Shown: positions 1 to 6,975, counted from the stretch's first letter. The stretch: 10,381 bases of DNA from Burkholderiales bacterium (GCA_017880705.1 JADGRS010000074.1:1-10381); one strand, 5' to 3'. Notes: generated from the letters alone by a model not told the origin. Translations and numbers: made by a program.

Positions 1-209
1 TGATTGCCGATCTCCACGCCCTTCAGGCTGCCGCGCCCGTCGTGCGGCGAGATGCTCACGCCTCCCACCGTCACGCTCACTCCGGCGACATCGGGGCCGT
101 AGTGCTCGAGCGCCACCTTCACGATCACGTCGAGCGAGTTGTACGCCCAGTAAACGCCGATCGCGGCGATCGCCAGGAGCGCGGCCGCGACGATGGCGAG
201 CTTCTTCAC
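1..209 (-). CDS. AsmA/DUF748-like membrane-anchored protein, N-terminal fragment (runs off the window)
   Basis: Only the first 69 codons are present; the gene continues beyond base 1. Translation begins at GTG (207-209 on the complement), preceded by GGGGAG about 6 nt upstream, a good ribosome binding site, and lies 16 nt after the aminopeptidase stop. The peptide starts with two lysines, then one hydrophobic helix (residues about 4-22) ending in a Tyr-Trp-Ala-Tyr interface. After it come a charged segment and a beta-rich stretch with the pattern GVxVxVGGVxISPxDGRGxLKGVxIGN. That layout is typical of short AsmA-like/DUF748-like periplasmic proteins anchored by one N-terminal helix, which are linked to envelope lipid or outer-membrane homeostasis. 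The family assignment is from pattern recall; the fragment is too short to be certain. It is the last visible gene of the minus-strand run. Confidence 0.6.
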   Translation of the reverse strand, partial: MKKLAIVAAALLAIAAIGVYWAYNSLDVIVKVALEHYGPDVAGVSVTVGGVSISPHDGRGSLKGVEIGN

Positions 210-225
210 CAAGACTCCCCAGTCG

Positions 226-1596
226 TCATCCCGCTTCGAGGGCCGCGAGCACCGCGCGCAACCCCTGCGCCTCGCCTCCCACCGGGCGCCCCGGGCGGCT
301 CGCGTCGTTCCACGCGAACACGTCGAAGTGCGCCCACGCGATGTCTTCGGGAACGAAGTAATCGAGGAAGAGCGCGGCGACGATGGATCCCGCGTAGCCG
401 CCGCGGCCGGAGTTGTTGATGTCGGCGATCTCCGTGTCGAAGAAGCGCCGGTAGTTGCGCCACAGCGGCAGGCGCCAGATCGGATCGTCGAGCGCCTGCG
501 CCTGCGCCAACAGCTTCGCGGCGAGCTTCTCGTCGTTGGCGAAGAGCACCGGCAGCTCGGGGCCGAGCGCCACGCGCGCGGCCCCCGTGAGCGTCGCGAA
601 ATCGACGATGGTCTTCGGCTTGCCCTCGGCGGCGTACGCGAGCGCGTCGCACAGGATCACGCGGCCCTCGGCATCGGTGTTGCCGATCTCGACCGTGAGC
701 CCCTTCCTCGTGCGCACCACGTCGCCCGGCCGGTATGCGTTGCCGCTGATCGCGTTCTCGACGGTGGGGACGACCATGTGCAGGCGCACCGGAAGCTCGC
801 GCTGCATGATCAGGCGCGAGAGCGCGATCGCGTGCGCGGCGCCTCCCATGTCCTTCTTCATGAGGCGCATGCCCTCCGCAGTCTTGATGTCGAGGCCTCC
901 CGAATCGAAGCACACGCCCTTGCCGACGATCGCGACCTTCGGATGCTTCGGATTGCCCCAGTTGATCTCGAGAAGGCGCGGCGCTCGCGCGGCGGCGCGG
1001 CCCACCGCGTGGATCGCGGGGAAGTTCTGCGCCAGCAGCTCGTCGCCGACCCACTCGTCGAATTCGCCGCCGAAGAGCTCGGCCTGCTCGCGCGCGATGT
1101 CCGAGAGCTGCTCGGGCCCCATGTCCTCCGCGGGCGTGTTGACCATGTCGCGCACCAGCCGCACGGCCTGCGCCATGTCGAGCGCTTCCTTCACGCGCGA
1201 CGAGCCCTCGAGCTGCAGGTCGGCGGGCTTGCGCTTCGCCTTCTTGTAGCGCGCGAATTGGTAGCCTCCCAGGTCCCAGGCGAACGCCGCCTTCTCGGGC
1301 GCGATGGTCACGGGCCCCTTGCCGAGCGCGTAGCGGCCGCGCGGAAGCTTGAGCGCGAGGCCGGCGATCGCCCACGGATCGTCGCCTGCGCGAACGCCCG
1401 CGAGCACTCGCGCGATGCCGCCCTTCGCATCGGGAAGAATCGCAACGGCATTCACCGCGCCGTCGAAACCCGAAGCCACGGCCCAGTGCCGCTCCGCCGG
1501 CGACAGGGAATCGAGGAGCTTGGGCAGGCGCTTCGCGTCGGTCGCGAGGATCGGGACGGCCTTCTCGAAGGCCTTCTTGTCGGTGATGACGGTCAT
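226..1596 (-). CDS. M17 family leucyl aminopeptidase (cytosolic, two-metal)
   Basis: A 456-residue protein with the complete M17 catalytic C-domain. It removes N-terminal residues from peptides in the cytoplasm, using two divalent metals (Zn/Mn/Mg in the family). Visible signatures are VGKGVCFDSGG (residues 224-234; Lys226 and Asp231 are metal ligands by analogy to E. coli PepA), the catalytic-type Lys238 in DIKT, Asp249 in MKKDMGGAA, and the family hallmark NTDAEGR (306-312; Asp308, Glu310, Arg312). All key residues are intact. The N-domain (1 to about 140) is divergent and shorter than in PepA, as in the PepA/PepB-like subfamily common in proteobacteria. I chose ATG at 1596; an in-frame TTG at 1620 would add 8 residues, and neither has a strong Shine-Dalgarno sequence. 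It begins 33 nt after the znuB-like stop and ends 16 nt before the next gene, so it is probably cotranscribed with the metal transporter. Confidence 0.93.
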   Translation of the reverse strand: MTVITDKKAFEKAVPILATDAKRLPKLLDSLSPAERHWAVASGFDGAVNAVAILPDAKGGIARVLAGVRAGDDPWAIAGLALKLPRGRYALGKGPVTIAPEKAAFAWDLGGYQFARYKKAKRKPADLQLEGSSRVKEALDMAQAVRLVRDMVNTPAEDMGPEQLSDIAREQAELFGGEFDEWVGDELLAQNFPAIHAVGRAAARAPRLLEINWGNPKHPKVAIVGKGVCFDSGGLDIKTAEGMRLMKKDMGGAAHAIALSRLIMQRELPVRLHMVVPTVENAISGNAYRPGDVVRTRKGLTVEIGNTDAEGRVILCDALAYAAEGKPKTIVDFATLTGAARVALGPELPVLFANDEKLAAKLLAQAQALDDPIWRLPLWRNYRRFFDTEIADINNSGRGGYAGSIVAALFLDYFVPEDIAWAHFDVFAWNDASRPGRPVGGEAQGLRAVLAALEAG

Positions 1597-1629
1597 GTTG
1601 CGTGCATTCGTCGGAGGCAATCCGCCATT

Positions 1630-2406
1630 TTAGTCTCGCGCGGCCGAATGACCCGGCGCGCGCACGATGATCGAGTGCGCGGCAAGCGCCACGATGACAA
1701 GGACCCAAACGATCACCGGGCCGCTCGGCAGGTCGAAGAGCGTCGAGATGACGAGACCGGCGGCATAGCCCACCGCACCCACCGCCCATGCTGCGGCGAG
1801 CCGATGGCGCTGCATGCGGCGGGTCGCGAGCGGGGGAACGATGAGCGTCGCGAACACGAGGTAAAGACCCACGAGCTGCACCGACACCGTCACCGCGAGC
1901 GCGAAGAGGACGTAGAACCCCGTGGACCCGAGCCGCTCGCGCATGCCGAACCAAAGCGCGAGAATCAACGCGTAGACGCCCGCGGCCCACGCGAGCCGCA
2001 CCGGCTGCGCCCACAGGATCTGCCCCACCAGGAGGTCGCGCAAGTGCTCGCTTCCATGGGGATTGCTCGCGAGCAGCAGCACTCCGCCGGTCGCCCCGAG
2101 CACGAACACCACGCCGATCACGGCCTCCTGGACGTCGGGCCAGATGCGCTCGGTCCACGTGAGGAGGAGCGCCCCGCCGAGCGCCGCGGCGAGCGCCGCG
2201 ACCTGCACCGCGATCCCCTCGGCCTCGAATCCCATGCGATCGGCGACGAGCACGCCGCAGCCGGCGATCTGCGCGATCGCGAGGTCGATGAACACGATGC
2301 CCCGCGCGAGCACCTGCATCCCGAGAGGGACGTGGGTCGAAGTGACGAGGAGCCCCGCGGCGAGCGCGGGAAGGAGGATCGACAGGTCGAGAGCGGTGAG
2401 ATTCAC
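1630..2406 (-). CDS. znuB: ZnuB-like metal ABC transporter permease (ABC-3 family)
   Basis: A 258-residue integral inner-membrane protein with about eight hydrophobic helices (roughly 8-24, 32-55, 63-83, 94-114, 137-154, 162-190, 203-222, 228-247). It is the permease half of a cluster-9 zinc/manganese importer that takes metal from the ZnuA-like partner. Supporting motifs are the HVPLGMQVLARGIVFIDLAI segment (25-44), the conserved stretch from GFYVLFALAVT through LVFATLIVPPLA (163-194), and DLPSGP (225-230) before the last helix. Its GTG start overlaps the znuA TGA (GTGA, 4-nt overlap), and AAGGGAG lies 4 nt upstream, so translation is probably coupled. The reading frame stays open upstream through znuA, but that part is antisense-like noise and not a fusion. 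The metal is inferred as zinc from family and context; manganese is possible. No ATPase gene lies beside it. Confidence 0.9.
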   Translation of the reverse strand: MNLTALDLSILLPALAAGLLVTSTHVPLGMQVLARGIVFIDLAIAQIAGCGVLVADRMGFEAEGIAVQVAALAAALGGALLLTWTERIWPDVQEAVIGVVFVLGATGGVLLLASNPHGSEHLRDLLVGQILWAQPVRLAWAAGVYALILALWFGMRERLGSTGFYVLFALAVTVSVQLVGLYLVFATLIVPPLATRRMQRHRLAAAWAVGAVGYAAGLVISTLFDLPSGPVIVWVLVIVALAAHSIIVRAPGHSAARD

Positions 2407-3305
2407 GAGGCTCCCTTCAGCAGCCGCTGGATGGTGTCGTCGTAGAGGCCGAAGAGATCCTTCGCGCCGTCGGTTCCGCCGACGGTGAACGGCAGCTCCA
2501 CCGCCTTCATCTTCGCGCGCTCGGCGATCCATTGCGATGCGCGGTCGCTTTGGTAGGCCGCGCGCAGCACCATCTTCGCGGGCGTCTTCTGCAGCGTCTC
2601 GAGCACCGCCGCGAGATGCGCGGTGGTCGGCTCGAGGCCCGGCTTGGGCTCGAGCGCCGCGATCTCCTTCAGGCCGAGCCATTCGACGAGATACGTGAAG
2701 GCCTTGTGCTGCACCACCACGGGCACACCCTTCAACGGCGCCGCCTGCTGCTCCCATCGCACGACCGCCGCGGACCAGCGATCCATGAAGGCCTTGAGGC
2801 GCGCCTGGTAGAACGCGGCGTTCGCGGAGTCGAGCTCCGTGAGGCGCGCGGCGAGCGGCACGGCGACCTTGGCGATATTGCGCGCGTCGGTCTGGATGTG
2901 CGGATCGCCTTGCGGGTGCACGTCGCCCTCCGCCCGATCGAGGCGCGCGGGCTTGCCGAGGAGCGCCACGACCGAGGCCGCCTCGAAATAGCCCGGCCGT
3001 CCCGGCTGGACTTTCGGATTGCCCGCCTGCTGAAGGACCAGCGGCAGCCACCCGATCTCGAGCTCCGCGCCCGTCGCCACCACCAGATCCGCGCCGCGTG
3101 CGCGCGCGATGAGGCTCGGGCGCGCTTCCACGTGGTGCGGGTCCTGCAACGCGTTGGTCGCCGTGTAGACCTTCACCTTGTCGCCGCCCAGCTCCTGCGC
3201 GAGCGCGCCCCACTCGGGAACCGTCGCGAAGACACTCAGATCCGCCGCGGCGGGAAAGCTCCACGCCGCGAGCGCCACACACCACCCTGCGAAATGCGAT
3301 CTCAT
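2403..3305 (-). CDS. znuA: ZnuA-like periplasmic zinc/metal-binding protein of an ABC importer (cluster 9)
   Basis: A 300-residue secreted protein. Residues 1-21 form a signal peptide (cleavage near AAA/DL). It binds metal in the periplasm and hands it to the permease encoded next. Expected ligands of cluster-9 proteins are visible: the His pair in DPHHVEARPS (His57/His58), the GDVHPQGDPH segment (127-136, His130 and His136), His200 in VVQHKAFTY, and an acidic residue near the C-terminus (GGTDGAKDLF, Asp279). The long central His-rich loop of E. coli ZnuA is missing; only the short VHPQGDPH remains, as in many proteobacterial homologues. ATG at 3305 follows GAGGAG by 6 nt, and this Shine-Dalgarno overlaps the stop of the upstream barrel gene (10-nt gap). 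Zinc is the likeliest cargo, but specificity is inferred. Confidence 0.93.
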   Translation of the reverse strand: MRSHFAGWCVALAAWSFPAAADLSVFATVPEWGALAQELGGDKVKVYTATNALQDPHHVEARPSLIARARGADLVVATGAELEIGWLPLVLQQAGNPKVQPGRPGYFEAASVVALLGKPARLDRAEGDVHPQGDPHIQTDARNIAKVAVPLAARLTELDSANAAFYQARLKAFMDRWSAAVVRWEQQAAPLKGVPVVVQHKAFTYLVEWLGLKEIAALEPKPGLEPTTAHLAAVLETLQKTPAKMVLRAAYQSDRASQWIAERAKMKAVELPFTVGGTDGAKDLFGLYDDTIQRLLKGAS

Positions 3306-3315
3306 CGCGCGCTCC

Positions 3316-4662
3316 TCAATACTTGTGGGCGCCGTGGGCGCCCAGGCTCAGGATGTACTGCACGAACCATTGGTTGTCGGTCACGTCCGCCAGCGTGCGG
3401 CTTTGCGCGAACTGCAGGCGAAAGCGGCTGAATTCCGAGGGCGTGTAGTCGAGCATCACCGTGTAACGCTTCGGACTGAAATCCGTCGCCGCGACGAAGG
3501 CCGCGTTGGCCCCGTAGTCGACGCTCCCCGAATCGAGGCGATCGTAGCGGACCCCGGCGCGCCACAGCGGCATGAACTGATAGACGCCCTGCGCATACCA
3601 GCCGCTCTGCCGCGACGTGAAGCTAGCGGTGCGCGTGAGCCCGAGCGTGCCGTCGCGATCGTAGGTGAGGTCGCCGTCCTCGACGCGCCGGAAGTACTCG
3701 CCCTGCAGCTTGAAGCTGGTGTCGTGCGCGTTGCCGTTGGGCGCCCACTTCCAGATGAAGTCCGCGACCGCGACGCGGCTCGAGCCCGTGAACGCCACGG
3801 CGGCGTCGTTGCCGGCACGATCCGCCAGCGAGTAGTCGCGGTCCTGCGCGCGCGTGCGAAGGTACGAAAGTCCCGCGCGCCAGTTGTGGCTCGCGCCGAT
3901 GTCGCCGCCCGTGTGCGCGAACACCGTGGCCGCGCCCGCGCCGTTGCGGCTGCGCGCGTTGCCCGGAAAGCCGTCGCCGTTGCCGGCCTCGGCGCCGAGC
4001 TCCACGTATTGATCGATCGGCGCGACCCACTTCACCTGCAGGCCATCGTTAGCGTACTGGCCGCCGAGGAACGCCTGGTAGGCGAGGGGCGCATCGATGA
4101 AATCCCAGTTGTGCTGGTGCTGCTCGTTCAGGTAGCCGAGGCCCGAGAAGAATCGCCCGAACTTCGGCGCGAGGCCGTAGGGCGCGGTGAGCCACAGCCC
4201 GTAGGCCTCCTCTACGGAGACGGTGTTTTCCGGCGTGAGCGATGCGATGAGGTTGCCCGCGAACTTGTCGTCCACGTTCGCGAACATCGCGAGCTCCGAC
4301 TCGCCGAGGCTGAAGCCGCGGCGGCCGGGACCGATCTCGCCTCCGGGCGCGAAGCCCGCGAGGGCGAACTTCGCGGGATCCCGCGAGAGGTTCGCGTAGC
4401 GTCCCTGCAGCACGACGGAGACGGCGGGATTGAACGCGCTGATGGAGCTCGACGGCGCGGCGGGCATGGGTGCGGGCGCGGCCGCCTTCGCCTCCGCGTC
4501 CTTCAGGCGCTGCTCGAGCGCCTGGATGCGATTTTCATAACTCGATTTCAACTCGCGGATCTGGGCACGGATCTCGTCGAGCTCGGGATCGGCCGCTCGC
4601 GCCGGCAGCGCAAGCGATAGCGCCAGTGCGCACGCACACGGCAGCATGAACAATCGAAACAC
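3316..4662 (-). CDS. Outer-membrane beta-barrel with N-terminal coiled coil, linked to the znu genes
   Basis: A 448-residue protein. It has a signal peptide (1-23, ending LPARA), then a charged heptad-like coiled coil (about 27-60, DELDEIR... EQRLKDAEAK), an Ala/Pro linker with SSSIS (about 61-75), and a long run of alternating amphipathic strands to the C-terminus. This is the layout of trimeric porin-like or OprP-like outer-membrane proteins. Motifs such as RRGFSLGESELAMFANVDD and the strand-turn pattern GWYAQGVYQF support a barrel. The C-terminus GAHGAHKY carries two histidines and an aromatic near the end. I start it at GTG 4660-4662, which has AGGAGA 6-7 nt upstream; the longer frame to 4695 runs into a hairpin and has no such site. 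Its stop overlaps the znuA ribosome binding site, so a role as outer-membrane entry for the same metal is a strong inference. I do not recognise a named family with certainty. Confidence 0.82.
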   Translation of the reverse strand: MFRLFMLPCACALALSLALPARAADPELDEIRAQIRELKSSYENRIQALEQRLKDAEAKAAAPAPMPAAPSSSISAFNPAVSVVLQGRYANLSRDPAKFALAGFAPGGEIGPGRRGFSLGESELAMFANVDDKFAGNLIASLTPENTVSVEEAYGLWLTAPYGLAPKFGRFFSGLGYLNEQHQHNWDFIDAPLAYQAFLGGQYANDGLQVKWVAPIDQYVELGAEAGNGDGFPGNARSRNGAGAATVFAHTGGDIGASHNWRAGLSYLRTRAQDRDYSLADRAGNDAAVAFTGSSRVAVADFIWKWAPNGNAHDTSFKLQGEYFRRVEDGDLTYDRDGTLGLTRTASFTSRQSGWYAQGVYQFMPLWRAGVRYDRLDSGSVDYGANAAFVAATDFSPKRYTVMLDYTPSEFSRFRLQFAQSRTLADVTDNQWFVQYILSLGAHGAHKY

Positions 4663-4691
4663 GGTGAATCTCCTCGCATCGTGGACAAACG

Positions 4692-4713
4692 CCACCGCCG
4701 GTCACGGCGGTGG
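4692..4713 (-). other. Strong intercistronic hairpin between small protein A and the barrel gene
   Basis: CCACCGCCG (4692-4700) and CGGCGGTGG (4705-4713) form a perfect 9-bp stem with a 4-nt loop. In the minus-strand transcript it lies 12 nt after the stop of small protein A and about 30 nt before the barrel start. Only three U residues follow (gcguuugucc), so it is a poor intrinsic terminator. Attenuation or mRNA processing that sets unequal expression of the two genes is more likely. Confidence 0.6.
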
Positions 4714-4725
4714 ACCGCAACGACA

Positions 4726-5040
4726 TCAGAGGAGCGTGGGAGGGGCCTGCGAGCGGAAGGCGAGGCGCGGCGCGACGAAGATCGCCGCGTCGTGAACGAA
4801 GCACGTGACCGGAACCCCGGCCGAGACCTGGGGCAGGACCGCGGGCACGACGCCCACGGCGCTCGAGAGCTCCGCGCACGCGAAGCACTGGTCGCACGAT
4901 GCCAGCGGAGTCTTCGAGTCCCGGTGGTGCGCGAGACGCTCGGTCGCGTGCCCGAGGTCGTGCAACGCCGCCGCCTGCTGTCCCACGAGGAGGGCCAGGG
5001 CGAGCCAGAACGCGGCGGCGAAGCGGCGAGTCGATTTCAT
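4726..5040 (-). CDS. Small His/Cys envelope protein A (104 aa), paralogue of the protein at 7526-7840
   Basis: A 104-residue protein. Residues 1-25 are a positively charged N-terminus plus a hydrophobic helix with WLALALLVGQQAA, followed by LHDLGHA with His27 and His31. A His pair follows at 38-39, then Cys49, Cys52 and Cys55 as CDQCFAC, a second hydrophobic region with Cys80 (about 60-92), and the tail RSQAPPTLL. It is the same length as the plus-strand protein at 7526 and nearly identical to it over residues 12-32. Both share the CDxC, the second hydrophobic part and the APPxLL end, so they are paralogues. I do not recognise a named family; the architecture resembles DUF2946. The topology suggests an exported or membrane-tethered metal- or thiol-binding protein (inference). 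ATG at 5040 has only a weak GGAT upstream. It sits between the COG4315 gene (32 nt upstream) and the znu-linked barrel (63 nt downstream). Confidence 0.8.
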   Translation of the reverse strand: MKSTRRFAAAFWLALALLVGQQAAALHDLGHATERLAHHRDSKTPLASCDQCFACAELSSAVGVVPAVLPQVSAGVPVTCFVHDAAIFVAPRLAFRSQAPPTLL

Positions 5041-5042
5041 GC

Positions 5043-5055
5043 TATCCGCATGATA
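5043..5055 (-). promoter_or_regulatory. Candidate operator or -10 element upstream of small gene A
   Basis: On the minus strand TATCATGCGGATA is an interrupted dyad (TATC-N5-GATA) ending 2 nt before the ATG of gene A. Its first half, TATCAT, also fits a -10 box, though no convincing -35 lies 16-18 nt upstream. A related dyad precedes the paralogous gene B at 7489-7501. Promoter or repressor function is a guess from position and symmetry. Confidence 0.25.
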
Positions 5056-5072
5056 CCCGCCTGAAACGTGGG

Positions 5073-5438
5073 CTACCTGGCGACGTGCCAGACGTTGTTG
5101 AAGTTGTCGCCGGTCCTGTCGCCGGGCTTCGCGTCCTTCGACCACGTGTAGAGGGGCTTGCCCTTGTACGCCCACTGCTTGCCGCCGTCGTCGCGCGTCA
5201 CGATCGACCACTCGCCCGAGGCCTTGGCGTCGCCGGTGGCCATGAGGGGCGGCCAGTTCCCGGCGCAAGGCCCGTTGCACGCGCTCTTGCCTCCCGCGTC
5301 CTTGTCGAAGGTGTAGAGAGTCATTCCGGCATCGTTGGTCAGCACGCCGTCCTGCATCTTGGCGGGGTATGCGAGGGCCATCGAGGCGAAGCTCGAAGCG
5401 GCGAGCGCGAACAGCGTGGAGCGAAAAGCAGATCTCAT
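5073..5438 (-). CDS. Secreted COG4315-type repeat protein (lipoprotein_15 family)
   Basis: A 121-residue protein with a signal peptide (1-23, ending ALA before YPAK). It carries the two repeat units typical of the secreted-repeat family (Pfam 'Secreted repeat of unknown function', COG4315): GMTLYTFDKD (38-47) and GKPLYTWSKDAKPGD (93-107). Between them is CNGPCAGNWPPL (54-65), with two cysteines that could form a disulfide or bind metal. There is no lipobox, so it is probably a soluble periplasmic protein. The biochemical role of the family is not established. ATG at 5438 has CAGGAG 6-7 nt upstream. The gene diverges from the TlpA-like gene and may be first in the minus-strand run, since gene A follows after 32 nt. 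A GATAAT sequence at 5456-5461 on the minus strand could serve as its -10. Confidence 0.87.
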   Translation of the reverse strand: MRSAFRSTLFALAASSFASMALAYPAKMQDGVLTNDAGMTLYTFDKDAGGKSACNGPCAGNWPPLMATGDAKASGEWSIVTRDDGGKQWAYKGKPLYTWSKDAKPGDRTGDNFNNVWHVAR

Positions 5439-5507
5439 CAGGTTCTCCTGTTAGGATTATCGAGCATGCCCATGCACAAACACCTGGACGCCGATTCCAT
5501 TCCACCG

Positions 5508-6008
5508 ATGATGAGCCCGCGCATTCTCCTCGCGCTTTTCCTGACGATGGCGCTGCCCTGCGCGGCGGCCACGCTTCACGAGGGAAAGCCCGCGCCCGCG
5601 CTCGAGGCGGTGCTCCTCGACGGGCAATCCTTCTCGCTCGCCGCACAATCGGGCAAGGTCGTCGTCATAAACTTCTGGGCCACGTGGTGCGCTCCGTGCC
5701 GCGCGGAAATGCCGGCGCTCGACGCGTTCTATCGCAAGCATCGCGACGAGGGCCTCGTGGTTCTCGCCGTCAGCCTCGACGAGCCGGACAAGGAAGCGAA
5801 GGTGCGCGAGGTGATGAAGGCGTTCGGCTTTCCCGCGGCGCTCGGGCCCCGGAGCGATTTCAAGGGCTACATGCGCATCTGGCGCCTGCCGCTCACGTTC
5901 GTCGTCGATCGCTCGGGCATCCTTCGCAAGAACGACTGGTACGGCGATCCCGGGCTCGACGAAGCCCTGCTCGAGAGCACCGTGGCTCCCCTCCTTCGCG
6001 CGCGCTAG
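5508..6008 (+). CDS. TlpA/ResA-like periplasmic thiol:disulfide oxidoreductase
   Basis: A 166-residue thioredoxin-fold protein with a signal peptide (MMSPRILLALFLTMALPCAAA). It has the AhpC/TSA-Redoxin-like core: GKPAPALEAVLLDGQSFSLA (26-45), the strand VVVINFWATW, the active site CAPC (61-64), and the cis-proline loop RLPLTFVVD (126-134). Such proteins reduce periplasmic disulfides, commonly for cytochrome c maturation or copper/heme protein assembly. No Cys-rich client operon is fused, but neighbours at 6009, 4726, 7042 and 7526 carry CxxC motifs. An earlier in-frame ATG at 5466 has AGGA 9 nt upstream and would add 14 residues. I prefer 5508 because the signal peptide then starts cleanly and leaves about 70 bp for divergent promoters. 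It ends immediately before the stop of the convergent gene. Confidence 0.9.
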   Translation: MMSPRILLALFLTMALPCAAATLHEGKPAPALEAVLLDGQSFSLAAQSGKVVVINFWATWCAPCRAEMPALDAFYRKHRDEGLVVLAVSLDEPDKEAKVREVMKAFGFPAALGPRSDFKGYMRIWRLPLTFVVDRSGILRKNDWYGDPGLDEALLESTVAPLLRAR

Positions 6009-6018
6009 CTACAGCGCG
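6001..6018. terminator. Small GC-rich dyad at the convergent stop codons
   Basis: CGCGCT (6001-6006) and AGCGCG (6013-6018) form a 6-bp stem whose 6-nt loop holds parts of both stop codons (TAG at 6006-6008, and TAG on the other strand at 6009-6011). It could serve as a shared bidirectional terminator, but neither side has a U-tract. The arms also encode the ends of both proteins, so the symmetry may be incidental. Confidence 0.25.
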
Positions 6019-6971
6019 AAGCGCATCCCGAAGGAGATCGAGTAGCGCGACTCGATCTGCAAGCCGTTCACCCTCTGGTAGATCGGCAGCTGCAGGAAGC
6101 CGTACGCACTCGACTTGGGCGTGATCTTCACCGTCACTCCGGGGCTGAAGTACACCAGCGTCGCACCGCTATTCTCGACGTCGGCATTCAGGCCCGACTC
6201 GCGCCGCTCCGCCCGCATGTTGAGCTGGACCTGCGGCGTCACGCTCTCGAAGCTCATGTAGCGCGCGCCGACCGATACGTTGAGGCCCGTGCCCGGACGA
6301 AACTCCTCGCGTGAATTGAGCGGCTGCTGCAGGATCGCTTCGCCGAAATAGTCCCAGTCGCGATTCACGGCGCCGAACGTGTACGCACCGACAAGAAGGT
6401 CGGTGGTGCCGGTGCCCGGCTGCAACCCGCGGTCGAGGGGCTCGCCCTCCTGGGGGCCGGCAATGAAGTTGTTGTGGAAGCTGCCGGTGGCGAGCTTCAG
6501 CCCGAAAAGGACACCGACGCTGCGATCGGACGCGAGCCCGCGGTAGCGCGCGACGAGGCGCACGTCGCCGATGCTCTTCGTGTGCGAGGTCGAGATGTCC
6601 TCGTCGCCGGGCGCGATGGTCGTGTGGTAACGGTTGAAGTACGGGATCTGCGCGGCAATCCCCCAGTCGGCGTTCGGCGCGTAGTCGAGGAAGAGGTTGT
6701 AGTTGCGGTTGATCGTCTCCTGCTGGATCTCGCGCTCGTTGGGAATCTCCGCGCTTCCCCGATCGAACTTGCCCGTGCCGGTGCGCAGCTGGTCCTGGTT
6801 GAAGTAGTCGAAGCGCAGGTCGGCCGAGAAGCCGCCCGGGTTGCCCGTGGCGAACATGTCGTTCGAAAGCGTGCAGCCGCAGCTCGAGCAGGCCAGCGCC
6901 GCGGCGGGAACGAGACCGAGCGCGGCCAGGGCGAGAGGCGCCGCGAACATCGCGCGATGAGTAAAGCGCAT
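6009..6971 (-). CDS. Outer-membrane beta-barrel protein with CSSCGC mature N-terminus (MetA-pathway/transporter-like)
   Basis: A 320-residue protein. Residues 1-27 are a signal peptide ending AAALA, immediately followed by CSSCGCTLSNDM (Cys28, Cys31, Cys33). The rest alternates short amphipathic strands and polar turns: SADLRFDYFNQDQLRTGTGK, the family-typical GVLFGLKLATGSF, and DRGLQPGTGTTDLLVGAY (the last two as found in the PF13557-like 'transporter' or phenol-degradation MetA barrels). It ends RYSISFGMRFAL, a plausible barrel-closing strand. I recall many betaproteobacterial proteins with the same [AC]SCGCTLS N-terminus and barrel, annotated only as hypothetical or transporter. The triple cysteine is a likely metal or thiol site; lipidation is doubtful because the -3 residue is Ala. 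ATG at 6971 has CAGGAG 5 nt upstream. It lies 70 nt after the DUF2946-like gene, in the same direction. Confidence 0.82.
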   Translation of the reverse strand: MRFTHRAMFAAPLALAALGLVPAAALACSSCGCTLSNDMFATGNPGGFSADLRFDYFNQDQLRTGTGKFDRGSAEIPNEREIQQETINRNYNLFLDYAPNADWGIAAQIPYFNRYHTTIAPGDEDISTSHTKSIGDVRLVARYRGLASDRSVGVLFGLKLATGSFHNNFIAGPQEGEPLDRGLQPGTGTTDLLVGAYTFGAVNRDWDYFGEAILQQPLNSREEFRPGTGLNVSVGARYMSFESVTPQVQLNMRAERRESGLNADVENSGATLVYFSPGVTVKITPKSSAYGFLQLPIYQRVNGLQIESRYSISFGMRFAL

Positions 6972-6975
6972 GGAG

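Noticed and set aside
206..2158. 650-codon minus-strand frame overlapping the aminopeptidase
   Set aside because: It is the second same-strand frame of the aminopeptidase and permease genes, low in complexity and without any motif.
193..2445. 750-codon plus-strand open frame
   Set aside because: It lies opposite the aminopeptidase and permease genes, is very rich in Arg, His and Glu without any recognisable fold, and is a typical GC-rich antisense shadow.
1630..3285. Apparent 551-residue fusion ending in the ZnuB-like permease
   Set aside because: The N-terminal part is out-of-frame znuA sequence without meaning. The permease has its own GTG start and ribosome binding site at 2406.
3178..4620. 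480-codon plus-strand open frame opposite the barrel gene
   Set aside because: It has no motif, Ala/Arg/Val-rich antisense composition, and the opposite strand carries a coherent exported barrel.
3316..4695. Longer start for the znu-linked barrel at 4695
   Set aside because: The extra 11 residues include part of the hairpin at 4692-4713 and have no ribosome binding site; GTG at 4662 has AGGAGA and a clean signal peptide.
4726..5646. 306-residue version of small protein A
   Set aside because: The upstream 200 residues are an alternative frame of the COG4315 gene and antisense to the thioredoxin gene. The paralogue alignment fixes the start at 5040.
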